A stretch of DNA of 64,000 bases. Source: Acidobacteriota bacterium. GTDB taxonomy: Bacteria > Acidobacteriota > Terriglobia > Acidiferrales > UBA7541. The stretch is from contig JABCZR010000022.1 in the NCBI GenBank assembly GCA_013289585.1, forward strand, positions 1-64,000, written 5' to 3'. The notes below the pieces were generated by a model. That model worked only from the letters and a program-made list of their open reading frames with translations. It was not told the DNA's origin and made no database searches. The stretch's first letter is position 1; every line of letters starts with the position of its first letter. The translations under genes were made by a program, and so were the position numbers. This document shows, in pieces, positions 1 to 7,352 of this stretch.

Positions 1-26
1 GCACTCTGAAGGTAGTATCGGAGCCG

Positions 27-638
27 ATGTCAGCGCTCGCTCGCAATTCTGAGAGAGATGGTCGGACTCGGACAACGAACGAGAACTGCACCGCGAACGA
101 GTCTTGGACTCGAACTAAATACACGTACGATTCGTTCGGTAAGCAGACGGCGTCCACGGGCTCGCTGGTGAATCCGTTCCAGTACACGGCTCGTGAATCT
201 GACCCAGAAACCGGCCTATATTACTATCGCGCCAGATACTACGATCAGAACGTTGGGCGTTTCCTCACTGAAGATCCACTGCAATTCGTGGCCGGTGAGA
301 ATTTCTACGCATATGTTCATAACCAAGCTACTAATTTGACTGATCCGCGTGGACTACAGCAAGGTGAGCACCTTCTCTTCACGTGCACTTGCACTCGGGC
401 GATCGTGAAGCCGGTGCCGTCCAGGCCGAATAGCAAGATTCTCATTTGCGAGTACTTCTGTGATTGCATCGACGGAAAGTTCGTCGTTCTATTCAATAGG
501 ATTCGAAGGCTGAAGGGATGCAAGGATGCTCAGAGCTGTCCGTTCCAAATTGAGGGGACCGTCGATCCAGTGGCCGATAGCCCGATCTTGATCCCAGATC
601 CAGGAAAGACACCCGTGTTGGAGCCCCCGAAGAAGTGA
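27..638 (+). CDS. RHS-core fragment with variable Cys-rich C-terminal tip (module 1)
   Basis: This is the C-terminal end of an RHS/YD-repeat protein. The family core is recognisable from about residue 32 (YTYDSFGK) through GLYYYRARYYD, GRFLTEDP and FYAYVHN to the DPRG boundary near residue 108. Beyond it lies a roughly 95-residue tip rich in Cys (CTCT, CEYFCDC), of unknown activity. In the family the tip is usually the secreted toxin and the gene just downstream is its immunity partner. The first 30 or so residues are not RHS-like, so the core is truncated and joined to unrelated sequence. No convincing ribosome site precedes the start, and expression on its own is doubtful. A membrane-protein gene with a good ribosome site follows after about 70 bp. 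This fits a displaced tip cassette rather than a full RHS gene. Confidence 0.75.
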   Translation: MSALARNSERDGRTRTTNENCTANESWTRTKYTYDSFGKQTASTGSLVNPFQYTARESDPETGLYYYRARYYDQNVGRFLTEDPLQFVAGENFYAYVHNQATNLTDPRGLQQGEHLLFTCTCTRAIVKPVPSRPNSKILICEYFCDCIDGKFVVLFNRIRRLKGCKDAQSCPFQIEGTVDPVADSPILIPDPGKTPVLEPPKK

Positions 639-709
639 AAGAATGGGACCGAACAGACCGGTCAAGCATAGCCACGTCGAAGTCATTCGATGACCCAAGG
701 AGTTAAACC

Positions 710-1231
710 ATGTTGCTTTCCCCCAATTCGTTGGTCCTAAAGATTCTTGCTATTTGGAACGCATGTCGCGGCGCTTGGATGGCCTATATCGTCTTTCTAT
801 TGTCACGCGCTCTGGCACTGGCAGGAGATCCGGGGCCATATGGAGGCATCGGTGTCGATCGCATACTAATCCTCAAAATTGGCGCGATGCCCCCGAAGTT
901 ACTTGGTATTCTGGCGGGTTTTGACTTTGGGCGCGTAGGTGAGCTTGCAGTGGAGTTCGTGGCTGCTGTGCTGTACTTTACGGTTGCGATCGGGATGTGG
1001 CGGCGGATGAAAGGAATCAGACTTATAGCCGTTGGTCTTGGGCTCCTCGATTCTCTTTTGCTTGTGTTTTATCTTCGATTTGCCATCCCCTCGCCTATCC
1101 TTCCAGAGTTCCGCCCCTTGGCGCTTCTTTGTTGGTCAGTGTTCTTGGGTATATACAGCGTAAATACAATATTCTTACTGAGACCCAGCATTAAGGCATT
1201 TTTCATGGACAACGTAGCGTTGGCAGGCTGA
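710..1231 (+). CDS. multi-pass membrane protein, possible immunity partner of module 1
   Basis: A 173-residue hypothetical protein with several hydrophobic stretches: around residues 22-38 (MAYIVFLLSRALALAG), 82-95 (VEFVAAVLYFTVAI), 105-120 and 135-155. The start is well supported by AAGGAG seven bases upstream of the ATG. I recognise no family. It sits between two RHS tip fragments, so a role as the immunity protein for the preceding tip is inferred only from position; membrane-embedded immunity proteins are common for membrane-acting tips. Its TGA at 1229-1231 is immediately followed, in the same frame, by RHS-core sequence. The next module therefore seems to have been pasted directly onto the end of this gene. 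Confidence 0.55.
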   Translation: MLLSPNSLVLKILAIWNACRGAWMAYIVFLLSRALALAGDPGPYGGIGVDRILILKIGAMPPKLLGILAGFDFGRVGELAVEFVAAVLYFTVAIGMWRRMKGIRLIAVGLGLLDSLLLVFYLRFAIPSPILPEFRPLALLCWSVFLGIYSVNTIFLLRPSIKAFFMDNVALAG

Positions 1232-1264
1232 ATAGATGACAACAACGGGAACACGCAGACAAAG

Positions 1265-2275
1265 GTGGTTGGGTCGAACTCCACAAGCTATTCGTGGGAC
1301 TACGAGAACCGTCTCACCAGCGTTACGCTGCCTGGCTCGGGCGGCACGGTTAGCTTCAAATACGATCCCTTCGGCCGCCGCATCTACAAATCTTTCTCGG
1401 CAGGCACCACCAGCGTTTACGCTTACGACGGTGACAATTTGGTGGAAGAGACCAACGCGGCGGGAACAGTTGTGGCCCGGTATTCGCAGACGCAGAACAT
1501 TGATGAGCCGCTTGCCATGCTGCGCTCGGCGGCGACAAGCTACTACCATGCGGACGGCCTTGGCTCGGTTACATCCTTGAGCAACGCGGCCGGCTCGATC
1601 GCCAATACGTATACTTATGACTCCTTCGGCAAACTAACGGCTTCTACAGGGTCGCTAGTCAATTCGTTCCAGTACACGGCGCGCGAATCGGACACCGAAA
1701 CTGGCCTGTATTACTACCGCGCCAGATACTACGATGCAAATCCTGGGCGTTTCCTAACCGAAGACCTAATTCGATTCCGTGCGGGAAAAAACTTCTATTC
1801 TTACGTTCACAACCGCCCGTTGGATCTGCGCGATCCAAAAGGCTGGCTGGCTTGGGGCGGAGGCCTTACGGGTGGGGGAATGGGCGGCCTGTTTTGGTTC
1901 GGAGGAGGAGCCGAGGGTTCCCTTCTGGTAGTAGGCGATTCTCAGGGTAACAGTGGCCTACTGTGGTGCTCGGCTGGTGGCCTCGGAGCAGTAAATGGAG
2001 CGACAGTGAGCGGCCAATTCACGAGCGTAGTATGTCCCACATGCAACACCATCTGTGACATGGAAAATGGTTTTGTGCAAGTGCAGGGGTTCGCGGGCGT
2101 AGGAGCGACAGGAGCTGTGGGTGGAGGAGCTTCCATCGGCATGTCGAACGGAAGCGTCTTCGCTTCGGGTGGCGGCGGAGTAGGCGCTGGGGCCGGTCTC
2201 GTAGTAATGGGCGGCAGTTGCAAGTTGCTCTCAGGCGGGAAGAGTTGCAAGAACTGCCCGGCCACCCAAAAATGA
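1265..2275 (+). CDS. RHS-core fragment with Gly-rich C-terminal tip (module 2)
   Basis: A 336-residue ORF carrying a longer piece of RHS core: YSWDYENRLTSV, YDPFGRRIYKS, YYHADGLGSV, YTYDSFGK, GLYYYRARYYD and the terminal DLRDPKG boundary near residue 193. The remaining 140 or so residues are a Gly/Ala/Val-rich tip (GGGLTGGGMGGLFWFGGG, GVGATGAVGGGASIG) with several Cys near the end. The reading frame stays open upstream to 1232, directly after the stop of the previous gene, and that added stretch (DDNNGNTQTK) is also RHS-like. So the listed GTG is only the first possible start, with no obvious ribosome site. A Gly-rich hydrophobic tip paired with a downstream membrane protein would suit a membrane-acting effector; this is inference. 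Confidence 0.75.
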   Translation: MVGSNSTSYSWDYENRLTSVTLPGSGGTVSFKYDPFGRRIYKSFSAGTTSVYAYDGDNLVEETNAAGTVVARYSQTQNIDEPLAMLRSAATSYYHADGLGSVTSLSNAAGSIANTYTYDSFGKLTASTGSLVNSFQYTARESDTETGLYYYRARYYDANPGRFLTEDLIRFRAGKNFYSYVHNRPLDLRDPKGWLAWGGGLTGGGMGGLFWFGGGAEGSLLVVGDSQGNSGLLWCSAGGLGAVNGATVSGQFTSVVCPTCNTICDMENGFVQVQGFAGVGATGAVGGGASIGMSNGSVFASGGGGVGAGAGLVVMGGSCKLLSGGKSCKNCPATQK

Positions 2276-2289
2276 AGGAGTGATTAGGT

Positions 2290-2685
2290 ATGGACAAACA
2301 AGCGAATCGGAAGTTTTCCGATGGTATAGGAATTTTTGTGCGAGCCGGAACGGCGCTGGAGGCCTTGGTAGCATTCTTGATTGTCGTGCCGCTGACGCTA
2401 TGGTTTGCTTGGGTGCGACATTCGACGATGGCCGAACCAGTAGTCTTGACACTGTTTTGTCTGTCGTTCGCATGGGGAAACGTGGCCATGTTGAAATGGC
2501 AACGCAGCCTCCGTAATCTGGGTTGGAGTTCACCGGGCAAGCTTGCCTTTGGTCTGGGCCCACGCCCGGAGGATCCGGATGAATTGCGCCTTTGGCAGTG
2601 GGGAACGCACTTCCGTTATTCGTTTGTAGCAGTGCTACTGTGCATGTTTGCCTTCGGGATAATAAAATGGCTGAACGGTGGATAA
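2290..2685 (+). CDS. small three-helix membrane protein, possible immunity partner of module 2
   Basis: A 131-residue protein starting 14 bases after the RHS tip, with GAAGGAG positioned for the ATG at 2290. Three hydrophobic helices are visible at about residues 19-39 (ALVAFLIVVPLTLWFAWV), 45-66 (VVLTLFCLSFAWGN) and 108-128 (FVAVLLCMFAFGIIKWL), with a charged middle segment (RPEDPDELRLWQW). I do not recognise the family. Tight spacing after an RHS tip is the usual layout of toxin/immunity pairs, so it is the best candidate for the cognate immunity protein of the Gly-rich tip. That assignment rests on position and topology only. Confidence 0.55.
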   Translation: MDKQANRKFSDGIGIFVRAGTALEALVAFLIVVPLTLWFAWVRHSTMAEPVVLTLFCLSFAWGNVAMLKWQRSLRNLGWSSPGKLAFGLGPRPEDPDELRLWQWGTHFRYSFVAVLLCMFAFGIIKWLNGG

Positions 2686-2993
2686 GGCAACGGTCTGAAA
2701 GCCTGTTGCCAGGGCCGGGTAACGCCTCGCGCCGTAGAGCGCCGTGGAGCGCCAGAACAGCGGCGTCTTCGACGCCGGGAGGGGCATGACACGTCACCCC
2801 AAACGGGTGCCGTATGGCAACCTTGGTTGCTATTGGGGAACGTGCTGAAAATGCAGTGGCTTGCGACAAGGCGGGTGGCAGGCCCTTAGTTTCTAGGCAC
2901 TGACCGGGTGCCGGACCCTTTGGTTCGTAAGGGTCCGGGTTTAGAGTCAACTTCATGGAACAAGGCGAGAGATCCTGGCGAACGACGGATACT
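2686..2993. other. intergenic stretch where the two RHS arrays converge
   Basis: No gene is supported in these 308 bases. The rightward modules end here and the leftward ones end from the other side. The only structure I see is a perfect 10-bp hairpin at 2911-2938. Confidence 0.5.
2911..2938. terminator. perfect 10-bp hairpin, possible bidirectional terminator
   Basis: CCGGACCCTT at 2911-2920 pairs perfectly with AAGGGTCCGG at 2929-2938 across an 8-base loop. There is no T tract on either side, so it is not a textbook intrinsic terminator. Its place between convergent gene arrays makes transcription stopping, or a recombination site, plausible. Confidence 0.3.
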
Positions 2994-3347
2994 TCACATT
3001 TCAAACCCGAGTTCGTTTGCACGGGCGGAGAAGTCTGCAGCCTTTTTAGGATCCGGTTGTATATCAGGTAGCCCCGTTGTGTAAATGGTTGCCAAGTTCC
3101 GGCAGGCCAAACTGGACAGATGCTCCTCTCGAATATTCTGTTGAGCAACCTTAGAATAGAGTTCGATGGCTTTTTCCCCGTCAATAAGCACACCCCAGCC
3201 AAAATGATAAAGATTTGCCAGGTTGCACAGCGCCTTCGGATTGCCGGATTCAGCTAAGGGCATCAATAACTTTTGCGCCTCCAGATAGTTGCCTTTTTCT
3301 ATCATTTCAATAGCACGTTCTACCTCTGGAGTGTTAAAGCTTGCCAT
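2994..3347 (-). CDS. Sel1/TPR-like repeat protein
   Basis: A 117-residue soluble protein made of about three helical repeats of Sel1/TPR type: AIEMIEKGNYLEAQKLL, then the Sel1-like block NPKALCNLANLYHFGWGV with a following DGEKAIELYSKVA, then CRNLATIYTTG with PDPKKAADFSARA. GGAG lies a few bases before the ATG at 3347. Sel1 repeats act as protein-binding scaffolds. The gene follows the frameshifted RHS tip on the same strand, in the immunity slot of that module, and Sel1-type proteins do occur there. It could equally be an unrelated cargo gene. Confidence 0.65.
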   Translation of the reverse strand: MASFNTPEVERAIEMIEKGNYLEAQKLLMPLAESGNPKALCNLANLYHFGWGVLIDGEKAIELYSKVAQQNIREEHLSSLACRNLATIYTTGLPDIQPDPKKAADFSARANELGFEM

Positions 3348-3464
3348 GGTCGCTCCCTACTAGTGTTACGTCTCAAATGGTCCAGGTTTTCTTTGTGTCA
3401 TCCATATCGTAGTTGTTCGCGTGACCGGTGCGACGAATAGGGCAAATAATGGAAGCTCTAGGTC

Positions 3465-3980
3465 CTAGGTAGCGGGAATGGGACCGGGACCGCCCGCGAG
3501 AGCTGATATTATGAGCAGTATGATAATTATCAAAGGTATAGGATTGGGATTGGGCACCTTTTTCTTGCATGGTTCGTCGTTTCGGCAATCGGGGTGGATT
3601 TCCTCAGTATGCACAAGGCCGGTGATGGGATCAATGCTGGGGCAGGGCCTCAATACATGTTGAGGAAAAGTAACTATAGCTCCGTAACCTCGACATCTAT
3701 ACATGCATGTCATACATGCCCCCCCCCATGATACTGAGAACCCACGAAGCTGCAACCTGCTTTCCCAGTTGGAACGGTCGGCAGCTTCGGAGAATCAGGT
3801 GCTAATCCTGTAGGATCTGCCAAATTAGCTGAATTGTTTCTCACGTAACTATAAAAATTAATGTCAGCCCGGAAATCTATCGGGTCTTCGCTGAGGAATC
3901 TTCCAGTCTGAGGATCGTAGTATCTGGCGCGATAGTACGATGCCTGTAGATTTCTCGGCTCCGTCTCCGCCAGCCACCTG
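3465..3980 (-). pseudogene. RHS-core fragment and tip, out of frame at a 9-G run (module 3)
   Basis: Read on the minus strand, the RHS core is clear from about 3980: AETEPRNLQAS, YYRARYYDPQTGRFLSEDP, NFYSYVRNN, LADPTG. That frame enters a run of nine G (3727-3719) and stops at 3710. A second frame, open from about 3755 to 3465, carries the rest: a Cys-rich stretch (ACMTCMYRCRGYG), then a hydrophobic C-terminal helix (IPLIIIILLIISALAG). One extra G in the run would fuse core and tip into a single protein. The lesion may be a sequencing slip, a decayed gene or a phase-variable tract. The core start is not defined, and the 5' end closely resembles the start of the next module. Confidence 0.7.
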
Positions 3981-4014
3981 CCCTCAAGACTAACGGCAGT
4001 TAAGTGAGACAGGC

Positions 4015-4374
4015 TCAGCCACTCGGCAATCTTCGGCGGAGGTGGCTTAGTTGTAACGCGCCAACCAAAACACCAAGTAATCCGCCCAGCAAGCCACCTA
4101 CAACGCCGGCAACTGCCAGTTGGGCAGTAGAGACATAGGGTCTAGGCGCGGCGTAGACCACAACGCCGAAAAAAGGTCCCACCAACATTAGAGTCACCGC
4201 CCAATATACGACTAAACGTTTAGTCGGCATAGTCTGAGTGAAAATGGCCCCAAAGCCAGATCCTATGCACGCGCCCCAGATCAAGCCAATAATGAGCCCG
4301 ACCCTGCCCCCCGCATGCCCGCAAATGAAAACGCCGACAAGGCCAACTCCGATAGTCCAAAAGACTCTTTTCAT
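4015..4374 (-). CDS. membrane protein with Gly-rich helices, possible immunity partner of module 4
   Basis: A 119-residue protein if started at the ATG at 4374 (MKRVFWTIGVG); the frame is open further upstream to 4434. Nearly the whole chain is hydrophobic: VFWTIGVGLVGVFICGHAGG, VGLIIGLIWGACIGSGFGAIF, LVVYWAVTLMLVGPFFGVVVYA and AVAGVVGGLLGGLLGVLVGAL, giving about four membrane helices with GxxxG-like packing motifs. It ends in a basic tail (HLRRRLPSG). I recognise no family. It lies about 150 bp downstream of the RHS tip at 4531-5172, the slot normally taken by an immunity gene. A GGAG lies about 12 bases upstream, rather far for an ideal ribosome site. Confidence 0.5.
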   Translation of the reverse strand: MKRVFWTIGVGLVGVFICGHAGGRVGLIIGLIWGACIGSGFGAIFTQTMPTKRLVVYWAVTLMLVGPFFGVVVYAAPRPYVSTAQLAVAGVVGGLLGGLLGVLVGALQLSHLRRRLPSG

Positions 4375-4530
4375 AAATCCCACAACCTCCGAAATCGCCG
4401 AGCACCAAGAACAAAGAGTCGTATGCACCTTCACTTCAGAATCACTGGGGTACTCCGGTGTAATTCCGGTCCCTCGGAACAGTCCAAGTGAAATGCTCTC
4501 ACTGATCGCAATACCTCTTCGCTTGGAAAT

Positions 4531-5172
4531 TCAAAATTTCGAATGCGGCCAGGGCTCAGGAAGAGGATTCTGAGGTGCCGTCCAAGTCGTATCCCTCCAC
4601 GGATCGCAGTACACAATGGGATCATTCGGATCACTACTCCGGGCCTTTACGATTGTGTGAAAGCCGGCCCACCACGCGACCGCTGAGAAGTCCCAGTTGG
4701 CATCGAATGGTTTTATTGCGTTTCCGTTGTCCAAGCATCCTACAGCTCTATAAGCTTGGTCCTTACAGCCGATATACTTCGAACCTCTAATCAATCCGAT
4801 GAGCGATTGGTTAGAGTTTTGGTCATTAAGAGCTCCATTCATCATGCCGTCCCCCGGCCGTCGGACTCCGCCTTTTACCATATCTTGCACACACGAATGG
4901 CAGATCTGTCGAATTCGCTGAACATCCTGCGGACTCAGGCCTGCTGGATCCGCCATCTGAATAGGCCTGTTCAGAACATAGCTATAGAAATCTACGCCGC
5001 TAATAAATCCCAGAAGGTCTTCTGAGATGAACCTGCCAGTCGAGGCATCGTAGTATCTGGCGCGGTAGTAAGATGCCTGTGGATATCTCGGGACTGTCTC
5101 CGCTGGCCAGCAGAAAGCCTTTGAGGAAAGACAGGCCTTGCCCTGTGATGCATCCTGCTGAGTTATGGACAT
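4531..5172 (-). CDS. RHS-core fragment with a possible Cys/His tip (module 4)
   Basis: A 213-residue ORF. The RHS core runs from about residue 24 (AETVPRYPQAS) through YYRARYYD, GRFISED, DFYSYVLNRP to the MADPAG boundary near residue 78. The tip of about 135 residues has CHSC early, GCKDQAYRAVGC in the middle, and a WWAGFHTIVKA ... VYCDPW stretch near the end. A Cys on a helix followed later by a His on a strand and an Asp is reminiscent of papain-fold or NlpC-like hydrolase tips, but I cannot confirm this by eye. The 5' junction (AETxPRxxQAS) matches module 3, suggesting the two leftward modules arose by duplication. No good ribosome site was seen. Confidence 0.7.
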   Translation of the reverse strand: MSITQQDASQGKACLSSKAFCWPAETVPRYPQASYYRARYYDASTGRFISEDLLGFISGVDFYSYVLNRPIQMADPAGLSPQDVQRIRQICHSCVQDMVKGGVRRPGDGMMNGALNDQNSNQSLIGLIRGSKYIGCKDQAYRAVGCLDNGNAIKPFDANWDFSAVAWWAGFHTIVKARSSDPNDPIVYCDPWRDTTWTAPQNPLPEPWPHSKF

Positions 5173-5231
5173 CGTCGTTCTTATTGTACGATTTGGATGA
5201 ATGGCACGCTTAACACTAGAGGAGCGTGTGC

Positions 5232-6209
5232 CTAGTCAGGCTCTCCCGATTGAGTCTTATTCAAATCTTGTAAGATCTCGGTATCCACCGGTTGGGCGGA
5301 GTTTTTTGGCAGCTTTCTAGCCTGGTCGTTCTCTACGTCCAGCCGTGCGGCTGGGTGAGTGGTAGTGTGAACTTGCTTCAACATGCGGATCGAAACATGT
5401 GTGTAGATTTGCGTGGTGTCGAGCCGTACGTGTCCCAACATTGCCTGGATGTACCGAATGTCCGCGCCCCCCTCTAGCATCAACGTCGCCATGGTATGGC
5501 GGAAGATGTGACACGCGCCGCCCTTGCCGATTCCCGCAGACTTCACACACTGGCGAGCCAGCCAGCTCAGGTAATTCGGCGTGAATGCGGCACCATTCGA
5601 TGTGAGGAAAGTGACTCCACTGTCCGGCTTTAAAGCGATGTCGGGCCTCACGCTATCCAGATATACATTCAGCCAAGCCAAGGCCCGGTCACCGATCGGC
5701 ACCACGCGGTCTCTCTTGCCTTTTCCTTGGCGAACCGTTATAAGGCCGTGTTTTTGGTCCACATCGTAGAGTTTCAAATGTAGAAGCTCCATCCGGCGCA
5801 ATCCGCTGGAATAGAGAAGCTCAAGCATGGCGCGATCACGAATGCCCAGTGGCTCCCCAACATTGGGCTGACTCAGAACACGTTCAGCTTCATCTTTGTT
5901 CATCACGCTCGGTAGCTTGTATCCCACGCGCGGTAGCTCCAACTCCGCAGCCGGGTCTTTCGAAATATACTTTCGATGGTTCAACCACTTGAACCAAACC
6001 TTCAACGGTGCGAGCCGCGAATGCTGGCTGGCAACAGCCAACGGCTGTCCGTCTTTCTTTCGGTACTGGAACAAATATCTCTGATAACTCTCGAGAGAAG
6101 TTCGCGTAACTTGAGTCGGCCTGGCGGTTCGGCTTGCTCTACACCATTTCAGGAACATCTCCATGTGCACGCGGCGAACTCTCAGCGTGCTCTCGCTGTA
6201 GCCCTTCAC
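5232..6209 (-). CDS. tyrosine recombinase (phage integrase/XerC-D family)
   Basis: Site-specific recombinase with an N-terminal SAM-like core-binding domain (about residues 1-85) and a C-terminal catalytic domain. All catalytic positions are visible: Arg138 (GLRRMEL), Lys163 in the beta-hairpin (GKGKRDR), His234-x-x-Arg237 (HIFRHT), His260 (LGH) and the nucleophile Tyr269 (QIYTH). The listed start is a GTG inside a well-conserved frame; in-frame sequence (RGSPGRSLALLLDKYLQHLA) continues upstream, so the true N terminus is probably longer. It lies between the RHS modules and a split tRNA-Arg attachment site and is the obvious enzyme for moving this island. A chromosomal XerC/D role is less likely given the context. 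Confidence 0.9.
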   Translation of the reverse strand: MKGYSESTLRVRRVHMEMFLKWCRASRTARPTQVTRTSLESYQRYLFQYRKKDGQPLAVASQHSRLAPLKVWFKWLNHRKYISKDPAAELELPRVGYKLPSVMNKDEAERVLSQPNVGEPLGIRDRAMLELLYSSGLRRMELLHLKLYDVDQKHGLITVRQGKGKRDRVVPIGDRALAWLNVYLDSVRPDIALKPDSGVTFLTSNGAAFTPNYLSWLARQCVKSAGIGKGGACHIFRHTMATLMLEGGADIRYIQAMLGHVRLDTTQIYTHVSIRMLKQVHTTTHPAARLDVENDQARKLPKNSAQPVDTEILQDLNKTQSGEPD

Positions 6210-6610
6210 AGCAAGATGTTGAAGATATTTATCAAGAAGCAGAGCAAGAGATCTTCCGGGCGAGCCGCGTAGTTTTTCAACTATCAGCTTGTGAAGGAAA
6301 TTTGGGTCAGTCTTGTGAGCAATCTTTTTTTCACGATGCCCTCCTAGTAGTCATCTTGCCTCGGGAACAGCAATCTGGCCCCCGAGAAATTCTTGGCCAG
6401 GTGTTAACCGAAGCTTGTATGCCAAGTGGTAGTCGGCGCTAATGTTCGTCGCGGATCAAACCGACTGGCGCCATCTCTCATAAAGATGCGCGTCCGATAA
6501 GTTCCCGTTCTGAGAATTTCAAGAACGGCCACGCGTTCGTAAGTCTTTCTTTCTCCCAGCCTGCTTCGGCCGGGTCACCCTCAAAGAATGATATTCTTCA
6601 AGCGATCGCG
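6210..6610. other. region upstream of the integrase and of the pRiA4b-type gene
   Basis: The integrase-proximal part (to about 6335) continues the integrase frame on the minus strand without a standard start codon. On the minus strand, AGGAGG is followed five bases later by GTG and then a run of seven A, in a frame one base off the integrase. The rest appears non-coding; a 7-bp inverted repeat (CCGTTCT/AGAACGG) spans 6505-6528. Confidence 0.45.
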
Positions 6611-7228
6611 ATGGTGAGTCGAGCACATAAGCTGGCGAGGCCTACAGTTTTCCACGTGAAGGTGACTTTACTTGGGGTGCAGCCAGCTATTTGGAGATTA
6701 ATTCGAATCCTCGGAGATATTCATCTGCACGATTTCCATTCTGTTCTTCAGGAATTGATGCCGTGGGAGAAGCGGCATCTCCACAGATTCGTGATCGGAA
6801 ACGAACAATTTGGCGTCCTCAATGAGGACTTCGCTGACGATAAGATGCGCGATGAGTCTCGCGTCACTTTGGAGAGAGCCGCTCGAATAGCCAAAGGCCG
6901 ATTTAGGTATGAATACGATTTTGGAGATCGCTGGGACCATGACATCGTCATCGAGAAGGAATCGCCATGGGAGAAGGGAAATTGGATCCCAGTCTGTTTG
7001 GATGGGGCGCGTGCATGTCCGCCAGAGGATTGCGGCGGCCCTTCAGGATACGCAGATTTGCTTGAGGCGATGAACAATCCGGATAAAGAATTACAGTTGG
7101 AAATGAAACAATGGTTGAAGAGGCGACGGAAGGAGCCATTTGACCCGGAAAGATTTGATCAGGCTTTCACAAACAAAGTGCTCAAGTGGACCGCACAAGA
7201 TTTGCGCAGACACGCCTCCTCTCGATAG
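6611..7228 (+). CDS. plasmid pRiA4b ORF-3 family protein
   Basis: A 205-residue protein with the full signature of the pRiA4b ORF-3 family: VTLLGVQPAIWRLIRI near residue 20, LHDFHSVLQ, a HLHRFVIG strand, YEYDFGDRWDH around residue 98, and the conserved CLDGARACPPEDCGGPSGY block near residue 130. Members occur on plasmids, phages and islands as well as chromosomes, and their biochemical function is not established. The gene stands alone, transcribed towards the attachment site, and is probably island cargo. The conserved acidic and Cys residues in the PPEDCGG block are all present, so the gene appears intact. Confidence 0.88.
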   Translation: MVSRAHKLARPTVFHVKVTLLGVQPAIWRLIRILGDIHLHDFHSVLQELMPWEKRHLHRFVIGNEQFGVLNEDFADDKMRDESRVTLERAARIAKGRFRYEYDFGDRWDHDIVIEKESPWEKGNWIPVCLDGARACPPEDCGGPSGYADLLEAMNNPDKELQLEMKQWLKRRRKEPFDPERFDQAFTNKVLKWTAQDLRRHASSR

Positions 7229-7352
7229 GGAGAGTGCTCGGCGAAAGTTGGGTCCGAAATGGGTCCAATAAGCCCCGAAAACCACCTAAAACCAGGGTAC
7301 ATCAGGTACGCAGAGCCAAGACGAATCAACGAGATAGCAAACTAGAATCTAA

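Noticed and set aside
2231-3202. 323-codon minus-strand frame across the end of the rightward RHS array
   Set aside because: It covers the 2290-2685 gene with a strong ribosome site and part of the Sel1-like gene, and shows no recognisable domain.
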